Assembly: GCA_039025395.1 (NCBI GenBank)
Contig: JBCCOK010000004.1
Span: 1 to 64,000 of the forward strand
Direction of reading: 5' to 3'
Origin: Hoeflea_A sp039025395
GTDB lineage: Bacteria > Pseudomonadota > Alphaproteobacteria > Rhizobiales > Rhizobiaceae
Length of the DNA stretch: 64,000 nucleotides
Part shown: piece after piece, positions 8,812 to 18,057 of the stretch
How positions within the stretch are numbered: the stretch's first letter is position 1
Layout of the letters: each line of letters opens with the position of its first letter
Notes under the pieces: model-generated
What the model saw: only the letters and a program-made list of their open reading frames with translations
The model's database searches: none
What the model was told of the DNA's origin: nothing
Program-made: the position numbers and the translations under genes

Positions 8812-9170
8812 CTAGGCTACTAACACCTTGAAGATGTCTTCAGGGTCGCGCACGCGGATTGCGCCCTTCGCCTCATGGACGGATTGTCCGCGTCGCGAAG
8901 TCTTTCCGGGTAGTCTGCTATGCCATTGATACCGACGCCAAAGTGCTCGACACCGGCGCTTGCAAGTTTATTGCGGACTGCAGCCGCTGTTTGCCTTGCG
9001 GTTTCGTGACTGACGAAATCCGAGGGCCTTGCGGATGGGTTGTCGCGGAAAAGATCTGCCAGTTTCTTGAAGGACGTCAGTTTGTCCAGCCAAAGCGCCT
9101 CATAGGCACCCATCTCCAAAATGGGCTGTGCCGAAAGCGGGTTGCTGTTCTGGATGTCCAAGTCTGACAT
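8812..9170 (-). pseudogene. Remnant of a DprA-like (SLOG Rossmann) gene, internally deleted
   Basis: The first ~96 codons from the ATG at 9170 look like the N-terminus of DprA-like proteins, with LTSFKKLADLFRDNP, then HFGVGINGIADYPERLRDADNP. At this point the family normally enters its nucleotide-binding Rossmann fold. Here the frame is lost after NPSM and runs into an unrelated tail ending at 8820. In the next frame the following bases read VHEAKGAIRVRDPEDIFKVL and stop at 8812, which fits the C-terminal end of the same family. The simplest reading is an internal deletion of several hundred bases that fused both ends out of frame. Confidence 0.6.
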
Positions 9171-9348
9171 ACGTGCACGTATAGCTTTGTACAAACACCA
9201 TTCAGCCTATCTGATTCGTATGCCCGGGACATTTATTGCAACCGCCCGAGATCCCGAGGGTCAAACCAGACAGTGCGTTCGCCTGTGCGAACTGGCCGGG
9301 AAGAAGTTAACTCGGTGCATGATCTGGTTGTCCATGCGGAACGGACTT

Positions 9349-10254
9349 TCAGTTCCTATTTTCATTGGACGCCGAGGCTTCGCTCGCCAGCCAATTATAG
9401 ATGATCTCGGCCTCGTGCGAGGCGTGCGGATGAAGTTTGACAAAGAAATCCATTGGAGAGTTCACCGCATCAGGCAGCAACCGGACAAGGCGCCCGCTTT
9501 CGACAATGCTTGCGGTCAGGCTTTCCCAGCCGAGTACCGCGCCCATATCATCTTCGGCCGCCTGTATCGCAATGATGTAATTGTTGACGCGAAGGGCGGC
9601 TTCAAGCGGCCCGCTGTATCCCAGTTGCCGGCACCATCCTTTCCAGTCCGTCCAACCGGTCTCCGGCGCTTCGAGGTGAATGAGCGGCAGGGTGGCAAGA
9701 TCGGCAATGGTCTCAATGTTGTGACCGGCGGCAAGGCGCGGGCTTCCCAGCGGTACGATGCGGTCGTGGAAAAGTCTGCGGCACTTCCCGGATTCTTTTG
9801 AGATGTCGCCGTATTGGATGCTCAAATCGCATTCGGGCGCCGAGCTGTAGTCATCGGTGATGACTTGCGAGACAGAAATATTGCCGTGCTCCTTCCAGAA
9901 CTGGGCCAGTCGAGGCGTGAGCCAGAGGGAACTGACTGCTGTTGTCGAGCGTATCGTGACGGAGGAATCATCTTTCCTGGCGCGCAGGTGGTCAACGGCT
10001 TCGGCCATGGAATGGAAGCCGCGCTGAACCGACACGAGCAGATAGGCGCCGGTTTCGGTCAGTTCGACACCGCGCGGGTAACGCCTGAACAACTGGCAAT
10101 GCAACTCGGTTTCGAGCGCCTTCACCTGATGGCTGACGGCTGCCGGTGTCACGTTCAGTTCGTTGGCAGCGGTTTTGAAACTCGAATGGCGTGCCGCAGC
10201 TTCGAAGCTGACCAGCGCGCTCATAGGCGGAAGTCGGTAAGGGCGTGTGACCAA
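9349..10254 (-). CDS. LysR-family transcriptional regulator (GcvA-like)
   Basis: This is a 301-residue regulator. The N-terminus RLPPMSALVSFEAAARHSSF and the helix-turn-helix AANELNVTPAAVSHQVKALE are typical of the GcvA/AmpR branch. An effector-binding domain follows. The frame opens with TTG at 10254, and the conserved RLPP residues before the first ATG (10224) support that longer start. It is divergent from the dioxygenase at 10417, with about 160 bases between them, and is the probable regulator of that gene. Confidence 0.9.
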   Translation of the reverse strand: MVTRPYRLPPMSALVSFEAAARHSSFKTAANELNVTPAAVSHQVKALETELHCQLFRRYPRGVELTETGAYLLVSVQRGFHSMAEAVDHLRARKDDSSVTIRSTTAVSSLWLTPRLAQFWKEHGNISVSQVITDDYSSAPECDLSIQYGDISKESGKCRRLFHDRIVPLGSPRLAAGHNIETIADLATLPLIHLEAPETGWTDWKGWCRQLGYSGPLEAALRVNNYIIAIQAAEDDMGAVLGWESLTASIVESGRLVRLLPDAVNSPMDFFVKLHPHASHEAEIIYNWLASEASASNENRN

Positions 10255-10416
10255 ATCTGTTTTACTCTGGATTTTTATGTTTATCTTTAAAAGCTGCCTT
10301 CAAAGCTGTTATTGGATAAGCTCAAATAAGCCAAGTCGAAAAATTATTGTCATTGCCGATCGGCCGAAATCTGCGATGATCCGGATCGTGTTTGAATGCA
10401 TACCGGAGGCCATGCG

Positions 10417-11421
10417 ATGACCAGCTCTCAAAGCCCTATTCTCGACGATGCGCTGCATGCGACGCGACAGTCCTTCGACAAGATCCCGGTCGTCGACCTC
10501 GCGCCATTGATCGACGGAAGCGATCCGCAAACAGTCGCAGCCGACATTCGTTGGGCCTTGGCCAATGCGGGTTTCATGTATGTCAAGAACCACGGCGTCG
10601 CACCGTCGATCGTCGAAAACGCATTTGAGCACACGCGGCGGTTCTTCGACCTGCCTGAAGACGAGAAGATGAAGCTGCATGTCTCGCATTCCGGCGAGGC
10701 ACTGCGCGGTTACATCGAACCGTTTGGCGAGAATACAGATCCGGGCAAGACGAAGGACCTCAAAGAGTGCTTCGACCTTGGCCCGGAAACGCCGCCGAGG
10801 GGGCCGTTCTTCGGTCCGAATCTTTGGCCCGAAGAAACCCTCGTTCCAGGCTTTCGGGATGCGGTCTACGGCTATCATGAGGAAATGAAGCGGCTGTCGA
10901 GAATCATCCTGTCCGGTATCGCCCGCAGCCTCGAGCTGGCACCGGATTTTTTCGAAGACCTGCTGCGAAATCCGATCAGTATCCAGCGCCTCCTGCACTA
11001 CCCGCCACAGACCGGCATGGTGGATGAGAGCATTATCGGCATCGGCGCCCACACGGATTACGGCAACCTGACGATCCTTGCGCAGGACGATGTCGGCGGA
11101 CTCCAGGTCATGAACCGCGACGGCGTTTGGGTCGAAGGCACTCCCATTCCCGAAACGTTCGTCATCAATATCGGCGATCTTGTTCAACGCCTGACCAATG
11201 ACCGTTACCTTGCGAACCTGCATAGGGTCGTCAACACGTCGGGCCGGGAGCGCTATTCAATACCGTTCTTTATCGATGCGGATTACGATGCCGTGATCGC
11301 TCCGCTCGCGGGCTGTGTGTCAGACGACAATCCGGCGCGTTACGAGCCGGTTGCATGCGGTGATCACAAATTTTCGCGTTTCGTTGACAGCTTTCCGCAC
11401 CTTCGGAAGGTGCCAGCCTGA
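10417..11421 (+). CDS. 2-oxoglutarate/Fe(II) dioxygenase, isopenicillin N synthase-like
   Basis: This 334-residue cytosolic oxygenase has the non-heme DIOX N-terminal domain (KIPVVDLAPLI, then AGFMYVKNHGV) and the 2OG-Fe(II) core. The iron ligands are visible as H212-x-D214 (AHTDYGNLT) and H269 (LHRVV), and the 2-oxoglutarate-binding pair as R279-x-S281 (RYS). ATG 10417 has GGAGG seven bases upstream and is preferred over 10396. Homologues in proteobacteria act on varied small molecules, and the substrate cannot be predicted. It is divergent from a GcvA-like LysR regulator. Confidence 0.92.
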   Translation: MTSSQSPILDDALHATRQSFDKIPVVDLAPLIDGSDPQTVAADIRWALANAGFMYVKNHGVAPSIVENAFEHTRRFFDLPEDEKMKLHVSHSGEALRGYIEPFGENTDPGKTKDLKECFDLGPETPPRGPFFGPNLWPEETLVPGFRDAVYGYHEEMKRLSRIILSGIARSLELAPDFFEDLLRNPISIQRLLHYPPQTGMVDESIIGIGAHTDYGNLTILAQDDVGGLQVMNRDGVWVEGTPIPETFVINIGDLVQRLTNDRYLANLHRVVNTSGRERYSIPFFIDADYDAVIAPLAGCVSDDNPARYEPVACGDHKFSRFVDSFPHLRKVPA

Positions 11422-11449
11422 CAGAAAGTGTCAATATGGTCGGGTCGGT

Positions 11450-13081
11450 TCAATGGCCCCGCCCAATGCCTTCCAGATAGGACCAAACGCGGCTGATCAC
11501 CACTGATCCTTCACCAACAGCCGAGGCAACACGCTTGACGGAACCAGCACGGACGTCCCCGACGGCAAATACGCCCGGTCGGGATGTTGCGTAGACCGAA
11601 CCACCACCCACGGCCTGGCCGGTTTCGACGAAACCCTTCTCGTCGAGCGCGATGAAGCCGGAAAGCCAATCTGTATTGGGTGCTGCGCCGACCATGACAA
11701 AAACGGCCGGCGTATCGAGCCGCCACATCTTGCCGTTGGCCTTGTCTGTTATCGTGACACGCTCAAGGTTACCCGCGCCGTGGCAGGCCGAGAGTTCCGA
11801 ATGGCTGTGCAACGTGATGGCCGGGTCGTTTTCGAGGCGATTGCGGAGGTAGTCGGACATTGAGCCGGCGAGAGAGGCGCCCCGGATCAGCATATGCACA
11901 TGTTTCGCCACCCGGCTGAGAAACATTGCCGCCTGTCCGGCCGAGTTGCCCCCTCCGATAACAACGACCTCGCGGTCATGGCAGTAACGTGCTTCGAGAT
12001 CGGTGGCGGCGTAGTAGATGCCGGCACTTTCGAAGTCGTCGAAGCCGTCGATCGGCAACCGGCGGTACTGGACGCCGGTGGCAACAATGATTGTAAGGGC
12101 CCGGACCTGCTCGCCATCCTCGAGAGTGGCGCAAAAGCCGCCGGCGGTTTCCTGCGATACACCGGTGACACGGCGAGGCACTGCAAACCGTGTTCCGAAT
12201 TTCATTGCCTGTACCTCGCCGCGCCAGCAAAGGTCGGCACCGGAGATGCCGGTCGGAAAGCCCATGTAGTTTTCGATACGGCTGGAAGATCCCGCCTGAC
12301 CGCCGATCGCAAGGTCTTCAAGCACCAGCGCATTCAATCCCTCTGCCCCGGCATAGACCGCAGCGGCGATGCCGGCCGGGCCGCCTCCAGCGATCAAGAC
12401 ATCGTAGACACGTTGGTCGGAGAGGGTGATGTCGAGGCCGAAATAGGCCGCAACTTCTCTCGGTGTCGGATTTTGGAGGGCAATGGAGGGTCCGAGGATC
12501 ACGGATGGATGGGCGGGGTCGAGGCCGCTGTTTTCCGCAATGCCCGCTGCCTCGGACGATCCGAGCGCGACAAGGCGGGCAGGGATACGGTTGCGGTTGG
12601 CGAAATCGGCGATCCGGCGAATGTTCCGGTCGGTCTCGCCACCCAACAGGGTGATACCGAGGAGGTTGTTCTCGATCATGTGTCGGCGGCGGGCGGCGAA
12701 CACCGTAACGATGGTATCGCCGAGTTCCGGAATTTTCGCCATCAGTTCCAGCATCTTTTGCCGCGGCACTCTGAGCAGGCGCACATCCGAGGCCGCGCGG
12801 ATATCAACCTGCGCGCGGCCACCGGAAAGAAAATCGATTTCGCCGATAAACTCCTCCGGTCCCATTCTGCCGAATTCAAAGGGAAGGTTTGTGATCGGAT
12901 TGATCACTTCAACCGTGCCATCCTCGATGAGATAGAAGTAGTGTTGGGCATCGCCAACGGCGAAGATCTTGTCTCCGGCCGCAACGATAACGCTTTCACC
13001 GACGTCTTCGATGGCGCGGATATGTGCCGGCGCCAGCCTTTTGCCTGCCAAGGTTGCAAGATCGTCTGCAAGACGTTCCAT
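11450..13081 (-). CDS. Cyclic-nucleotide-binding domain fused to thioredoxin-reductase-like flavoprotein
   Basis: This is a 543-residue fusion. Residues ~15-130 form a cNMP-binding-type beta barrel (GEIDFLSGGRAQVDIRA). A linker domain follows, and from ~225 there is a thioredoxin-reductase-like FAD/NAD(P) module with IAGGGPAGIAAAVYAG, then VVVIGGGNSAGQAA and the FAD-closing GVFAVGDVRAGSVKR. The redox CxxC that thioredoxin reductases carry before the second GxGxxG is replaced by YAAT, so it cannot reduce thioredoxin in the usual way. It may be a flavin sensor or a ferredoxin/flavodoxin-type reductase. A rhodanese gene lies divergently upstream. Confidence 0.9.
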   Translation of the reverse strand: MERLADDLATLAGKRLAPAHIRAIEDVGESVIVAAGDKIFAVGDAQHYFYLIEDGTVEVINPITNLPFEFGRMGPEEFIGEIDFLSGGRAQVDIRAASDVRLLRVPRQKMLELMAKIPELGDTIVTVFAARRRHMIENNLLGITLLGGETDRNIRRIADFANRNRIPARLVALGSSEAAGIAENSGLDPAHPSVILGPSIALQNPTPREVAAYFGLDITLSDQRVYDVLIAGGGPAGIAAAVYAGAEGLNALVLEDLAIGGQAGSSSRIENYMGFPTGISGADLCWRGEVQAMKFGTRFAVPRRVTGVSQETAGGFCATLEDGEQVRALTIIVATGVQYRRLPIDGFDDFESAGIYYAATDLEARYCHDREVVVIGGGNSAGQAAMFLSRVAKHVHMLIRGASLAGSMSDYLRNRLENDPAITLHSHSELSACHGAGNLERVTITDKANGKMWRLDTPAVFVMVGAAPNTDWLSGFIALDEKGFVETGQAVGGGSVYATSRPGVFAVGDVRAGSVKRVASAVGEGSVVISRVWSYLEGIGRGH

Positions 13082-13328
13082 CTGAAATGTCCTTACCGGC
13101 TTTCCGTTTCAACCCAACTGAAGCATCGAATACTGTGTGTTTCGGCGAAGGATCGTAGTAAACGGGCCATGCTTGAAGCGCGTCTGTTCATTACCGCAAA
13201 TGACGCTGTCACGATCAAGTTCAATCTTTCGCTGGCTGCGCTTTGTACCGACTTAAATTTGCCAATCGGAACGACTACATGGCATGGAGTTGGTTCCAGC
13301 CAAGAATGGCAAAATGGAGGCCCGTCAA

Positions 13329-13982
13329 ATGCGCTTTTCGAGATCCGTAACAGCCACACAGACGTCACCCGTGAGCAAGTTTGCCTCAGCACGGGTCCAG
13401 CGCCTGTGGTCCGGATACCGTAAACTTGCAACCGGCGGCAATCTTGCCATTGCCGCAATTGTTGTTCTGGCGGCGGTCTTCTTTTCGGCTTTGACCGTTC
13501 AAGGCTTTGCCGAGGCAAGCAACTGGAAAGACACCAAGGAATGGGTTCGGACAGACTTTCCCGAAGCACCGCAACTGTCCGTCACTGAGCTTGCAAAGAC
13601 TCTTGAGGGATCATCGAAAACGCCTCTTATTGTCGATGTGCGCGAGCCGGAAGAGTATGCCGTCAGCCACATTCCGGGCGCAGTCAACGCGCAGGGCGCG
13701 GAACTGGAGCGTTTGGTGAGCGAGGCCGGGCCGGATCGTCCGATCGTGCTTTACTGTTCCGTCGGATACCGGTCTTCGCGCGAGACTGAAAAGCTGCTTG
13801 AAAAAGGCTATCGCAACATCAGCAACCTTGAAGGGTCGATTTTCGAGTGGGCAAACACCGGACATCCGCTTGTCCAGGGCGGCCCCTCGTCGCAATTGGC
13901 AACAGATGCGGTGCACCCGTTTGACGAGGAATGGGGCGTTCTTCTTGACGCGGAAAGACGAAGCTACACGCCGCGCCAGTAA
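13329..13982 (+). CDS. Membrane-anchored rhodanese-like protein
   Basis: This is a 217-residue protein with one N-terminal transmembrane segment (~38-58, ATGGNLAIAAIVVLAAVFF) and a single rhodanese domain (~85-200). The active-site loop is C143-SVGYRS, preceded by the usual VDVREPEEYAVSHIPGA. It likely transfers sulfane sulfur at the periplasmic face of the membrane. ATG 13329 lies eight bases after GGAGG and was preferred over 13284 and 13314. It is divergent from the flavoprotein gene at 13081, so the pair may share a redox or sulfur role (inference). Confidence 0.88.
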   Translation: MRFSRSVTATQTSPVSKFASARVQRLWSGYRKLATGGNLAIAAIVVLAAVFFSALTVQGFAEASNWKDTKEWVRTDFPEAPQLSVTELAKTLEGSSKTPLIVDVREPEEYAVSHIPGAVNAQGAELERLVSEAGPDRPIVLYCSVGYRSSRETEKLLEKGYRNISNLEGSIFEWANTGHPLVQGGPSSQLATDAVHPFDEEWGVLLDAERRSYTPRQ

Positions 13983-14366
13983 CCCGAGAGAAGATTGCGC
14001 CCGAGGCGCGATAACAAGCTGAGAGTACCTAACATCACGCGCAAGGCGCAGCATGACAATCGGCACCGCCGGTGGTCAAAATCCGCGGCGATCCTGGCGA
14101 CGACAGGCGTGACGGGCACTACGGGCCCGGCTAAGAAAACTGTGGTCATCTCGACGCTCGTCACCCTCCAGCTTGACACCCGCCGGTAGCGCCTAAAGGC
14201 TAATCGCGATCGCCAAATTGCGGCTTGCAATTGCAACTGACATGTGGCCAAGTTGCATCGCTGCCCCCAGGCGGAACCCGTGCCGGTGGGTACAGGCCTC
14301 CGCAAAAATCGGGCAGACCAGCGGCGTCTTCGCCTGCTGGTGACAATGAATTGGGAGGTCTAATTT
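13983..14366 (+). promoter_or_regulatory. Upstream region of the TAXI-TRAP genes with a stable hairpin
   Basis: This 384-base region has no gene that I can support. Bases 14317-14341 form a 10-bp stem with one bulge (ACCAGC-GGCG / CGCC-t-GCTGGT) and a TCTT loop, 25 bases before the start of the binding-protein gene. No T run follows, so it is not an ordinary terminator. It may shape the leader of the transporter mRNA. Confidence 0.4.
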
Positions 14367-15350
14367 ATGAAACGATCGATTTGGATGGGCGCCGCCATTG
14401 CGGTTGCTCTGTCCGGTTCAGCCGCGCTCGCTCAGGATCGCGAAGGCTGGCCTGAGAGCTTCACGGTAGGAACGGCATCGCAGGGCGGAACCTATTTCGC
14501 CTACGGCTCCGGCTGGGCAAACCTTGCCGCAGATGAGCTGGGGATTTCCGGCGGCGGCGAGGTGACCGGCGGGCCGATGCAGAACATGGCGCTTGTGCAC
14601 ACGGGTGAAACCGCCTTCGGGATGACAACGATGGGCCCCGCTGCGGAATCCATCGCCGGCAACAACCCGATTGCGCCGGGCCTCGAAATGACAAATGCCT
14701 GCGCCATTTTTCCGATGTACCAAACGCCCTTTTCGGTAACGGCACTTTCATCATCGGATATCAACTCGATCGCCGATATTCCTGCCGGCGCAAAAATCGG
14801 TTTTGGACCGGCCGGTTCAACCTCCGACACCTATTTCCCGCGTATGATGGAAGAGCTTGGCGTTGACTTCGAACGCCGAAATGGCGGCTGGAGCGATCTT
14901 GGCGGGCAATTGCAGGACGGGCTTATCGATGTGATCGCCTTTGCTGCAGGCGTTCCGGTTCCGGCAGTCAGCCAGCTTGAAGTCCAGACCGACGTCAACA
15001 TCATCGAATTCACCGAGGAAGAGCAGGCGAAGATCCTCGAGGCTTTCCCGGTTTCACAGTTCATGATTGAAGCCGATACCTACACAACCCTGGACGGCGA
15101 CGCGCGTTCGGTGTCGATGTGGAATTTCGCCATTGCCAATTGCGATCTGCCCGAGAGCTTTGTGCACGCCGTGGTCGATGTGATCATGTCCGACAATGAG
15201 CGCATGGTGAATATCCATCGTGCCGCGCGCTCGACGCTGCCCGAGCACTGGGACAAGAACGAGGTCATGAAGTGGCATCCCGGTGCCGCCCGTTGGTTTA
15301 GTGAAAATCACGGTGCGAGCATTCCGGCAGACAGGATTCACGGCGGATAA
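14367..15350 (+). CDS. TAXI-type TRAP transporter solute-binding protein
   Basis: This is a 327-residue periplasmic binding protein. A signal peptide ends near AALAQD (residues 1-22), then the TAXI-family opening SFTVGTASQGGTYFAYGSGWANLAADEL follows, which binds the substrate in this family. A GGGAGG ribosome site precedes the ATG. The membrane subunit follows 107 bases downstream. TAXI systems take up carboxylates such as glutamate or 2-oxoglutarate, driven by an ion gradient; the substrate here is unknown. Confidence 0.93.
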   Translation: MKRSIWMGAAIAVALSGSAALAQDREGWPESFTVGTASQGGTYFAYGSGWANLAADELGISGGGEVTGGPMQNMALVHTGETAFGMTTMGPAAESIAGNNPIAPGLEMTNACAIFPMYQTPFSVTALSSSDINSIADIPAGAKIGFGPAGSTSDTYFPRMMEELGVDFERRNGGWSDLGGQLQDGLIDVIAFAAGVPVPAVSQLEVQTDVNIIEFTEEEQAKILEAFPVSQFMIEADTYTTLDGDARSVSMWNFAIANCDLPESFVHAVVDVIMSDNERMVNIHRAARSTLPEHWDKNEVMKWHPGAARWFSENHGASIPADRIHGG

Positions 15351-15457
15351 CACCGCCCTTGACCAGTCTGAAGACGATCGCGCCCGACGACTGCCGGGCG
15401 TGATCAGCATGATGGTCTTGCAGGCAAGCGATTGCAGACCCGCGAGGGGAACAACAG

Positions 15458-17698
15458 ATGAGCGAACAGGCCGCTGACAGCGACGGGGTTGTCGTTGCCG
15501 AAGGAATCGACGAAGAGCCAGTCGAAACCAACCGCCGGATGTTCGAGGGCCGCACCTATACCCTTGTCAGCCTTTTCGCTACCCTCTACGCCGCCTTTCA
15601 CATGGCCGCCCTTAACGGACTTTCCATATCCGAGTTGACCGGTGGCGCCATAGTCATTCCGTTTCTGCCGACCTTTCCAATGGAAACCTGGAACTTCCGG
15701 ATCGTCCACATCGCCGGTGCGCTGACCCTCGGTTTCCTGCTGTTCAGTGGGACGCGGTTTTCCGACGCGCCGGGTGATGAAAACCGGGCACTTTCCTACG
15801 TGGCATGGGCGCTGCTTGTGCCGGCTCTGTTTTCCTTAGGGATGGCCTTTTCATTTGCCGTCGAGATCGCCGGAGGCGTAATGTGGAACGGCATCGACGA
15901 GCGGATTATTTTCAACGAAACATGGCTGTTCGGCGTGCCACTGATGATCGCTACGGTGTTCGGTATCGTGCTGTCGTGGTTTGACCGGCGTGGGCGCGGG
16001 GCGATCAATCCCCTCGATCTTGTCCTTGCCGTATGCGGTTTTGCGGTTGCGGCTTATCTGATCACGATCTACGGCACGTTGATGCGCAATTCCACCGGCA
16101 CGCCCTTTGCGCCGATCGGAATTTCCGTTGCGGCGGTTGCTGGCACGCTGCTGATCATGGAAATGACGCGCCGCGTTGCCGGGCTGGCCCTCGTCGTAAT
16201 TTCCGTGATCTTCCTCATTTACGTATTCACCAGCCAGTATCTGCCGGGTTTTCTCAACTCGCCCGAGATCTCGTGGCAGAGGTTCTTTTCGCAGGTTTAT
16301 ACCGATGCCGGGATCCTGGGCCCGACCACGGCAGTGTCGTCGACCTACATTATCCTGTTCATCATCTTCGCGGCGTTTCTCCAGGCATCGAAAGTGGGCG
16401 ACTATTTCGTCAACTTCGCCTTCGCGTGTGCCGGGCGGGCGCGTGGGGGTCCGGCAAAGGTCGCGATCTTTGCATCCGGCCTCATGGGAATGATCAACGG
16501 CACTTCGGCGGGCAACGTGGTTGCCACCGGGTCGCTCACGATTCCGCTGATGAAAAAGGTCGGCTATGAAAAGAAGACGGCCGGGGCCATCGAGGCGGCG
16601 GCTTCGACGGGCGGGCAGATCATGCCCCCCATCATGGGCGCCGGCGCCTTCATCATGGCCGAAATCACCGGCATCCCCTATTCCGAAATCGCCGTTGCGG
16701 CCATCATACCGGCGGTGCTCTATTTCGTATCAATCTACTTCATGGTTGACTTCGAGGCTGCAAAACTGGGCATGCGTGGCATGTCCGAAGATGAATTGCC
16801 GAAATTCCGCCAAATGGCACGGCGGGTCTTCCTGTTCATTCCAATCATCATTCTGATCTACGCTCTTTTCCTCGGCTATTCGGTGATCCGTGCCGGCACG
16901 CTGGCAACAGCGGCTGCCGCAGTGGTCAGCTGGTTCACACCCTATCGCATGGGCGTGCGCTCGATCGTAAAGGCGTTCAACATCGCAGGCGTCATGTCGA
17001 TCCAGATCATATCCGTGTGCGCCTGCGCAGGAATCATCGTTGGTGTGATCTCATTGACCGGTGTCGGCGCGCGCTTTTCAAACCTGTTGCTGGATCTCGC
17101 CGCCGCCTCGCAATTGCTCGCCCTGTTCTTTGCCATGTGTATCGCGATCCTGCTCGGAATGGGGATGCCGACAACCGCCGCCTATGCAGTGGCTGCTTCC
17201 GTTGTCGCGCCCGGTCTTGTCGAACTTGGTATCGAGCCGCTGGTGGCCCATTTCTTCGTCTTCTATTTTGCCGTCGTATCGGCGATCACGCCGCCGGTGG
17301 CGCTTGCCTCCTATGCGGCCGCGGGCGTGTCCGGCGCAAACCCGATGGAAACCTCGGTGGCTTCCTTCAAGATTGGTATCGCCGCCTTTGTCGTGCCATT
17401 CATGTTCTTCTACAATTCGGCGCTGTTGATGGAATCGCACACGCTGGAGATCATCAGGGCGTTCCTGACAGCAATGCTCGGCGTTTTCCTGTTGTCTTCG
17501 GGCGTCCAGGGATGGTTCTTCGGCAAACGCGCTGTCTGGGTTCTGCGCCTCCTCCTCGTTGGCACGGCACTGCTTATGATCGAGGGTTCGGTGATGACCG
17601 ACATCATCGGTCTGGCAATGGTGGCCCTGATCTTCTTCATCCAGCGGGTTATCAAGCCGCGGGAGGGGCTGAGCATTCGCGTGGGCAGCGCCGATTAG
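15458..17698 (+). CDS. TRAP transporter fused permease (4TM + 12TM)
   Basis: This 746-residue inner-membrane protein fuses the small and large TRAP membrane subunits, as is usual next to a TAXI binding protein. Family marks in the large subunit include KVAIFASGLMGMINGTSAGNV, AASTGGQIMPPIMGAGAF, and the second-half repeat MGMPTTAAYAVAAS. The GAGGGGA site is well placed before the ATG. It works with the binding protein at 14367. Confidence 0.94.
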   Translation: MSEQAADSDGVVVAEGIDEEPVETNRRMFEGRTYTLVSLFATLYAAFHMAALNGLSISELTGGAIVIPFLPTFPMETWNFRIVHIAGALTLGFLLFSGTRFSDAPGDENRALSYVAWALLVPALFSLGMAFSFAVEIAGGVMWNGIDERIIFNETWLFGVPLMIATVFGIVLSWFDRRGRGAINPLDLVLAVCGFAVAAYLITIYGTLMRNSTGTPFAPIGISVAAVAGTLLIMEMTRRVAGLALVVISVIFLIYVFTSQYLPGFLNSPEISWQRFFSQVYTDAGILGPTTAVSSTYIILFIIFAAFLQASKVGDYFVNFAFACAGRARGGPAKVAIFASGLMGMINGTSAGNVVATGSLTIPLMKKVGYEKKTAGAIEAAASTGGQIMPPIMGAGAFIMAEITGIPYSEIAVAAIIPAVLYFVSIYFMVDFEAAKLGMRGMSEDELPKFRQMARRVFLFIPIIILIYALFLGYSVIRAGTLATAAAAVVSWFTPYRMGVRSIVKAFNIAGVMSIQIISVCACAGIIVGVISLTGVGARFSNLLLDLAAASQLLALFFAMCIAILLGMGMPTTAAYAVAASVVAPGLVELGIEPLVAHFFVFYFAVVSAITPPVALASYAAAGVSGANPMETSVASFKIGIAAFVVPFMFFYNSALLMESHTLEIIRAFLTAMLGVFLLSSGVQGWFFGKRAVWVLRLLLVGTALLMIEGSVMTDIIGLAMVALIFFIQRVIKPREGLSIRVGSAD

Positions 17699-17739
17699 CG
17701 CGTTTCCGGCTTATCGAGACCGACATCGTCGCAATGTGT

Positions 17740-17895
17740 TCAGTCTTCGCCGATCTCGCGCAGAAAACGCCGAATGTGATCGCGGCAGACCGACCATGCA
17801 GGGTCGGAGGCGGGCAAAATGTGGTTGACAGTATCGAGCGTTGCGAAACGGGCGCCTTCAATGCCTGCTTTTGCGCGTGACTGATTAATACACCA
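17740..17895 (-). pseudogene. C-terminal remnant of an alpha/beta-hydrolase domain
   Basis: On the minus strand one frame reads about 50 codons ending in a stop at 17740, with GARFATLDTVNHILP, then SDPAWSVCRDHIRRFL. This is the typical C-terminus of alpha/beta hydrolases fused to regulators or cyclases: a GARF - LD - NHIL block with the catalytic His, followed by a PAW - FL helix. An in-frame stop just upstream of it and the absence of the rest of the fold indicate a dead fragment. The remaining bases between 17699 and 18057 hold nothing else I recognise. Confidence 0.5.
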
Positions 17896-18057
17896 GCAAC
17901 GTAACGATCAATTCTCCAAAGATTCCCCCGATTTCCCCCAAGAACCACTCAAGCTTGGGCCCATTGCTTTCGGTTACTCCTCTGCCCGCCGGTCATCGGA
18001 CCGGATTCAAACATCGGATCGCACGAGACTGCGGCCCCGGACATTGGAGAGATGACA

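Noticed and set aside
11894..13423. 509-codon plus-strand frame
   Set aside because: It is antisense to the flavoprotein gene and lacks any recognisable domain; the minus frame has FAD, NAD(P) and cNMP motifs.
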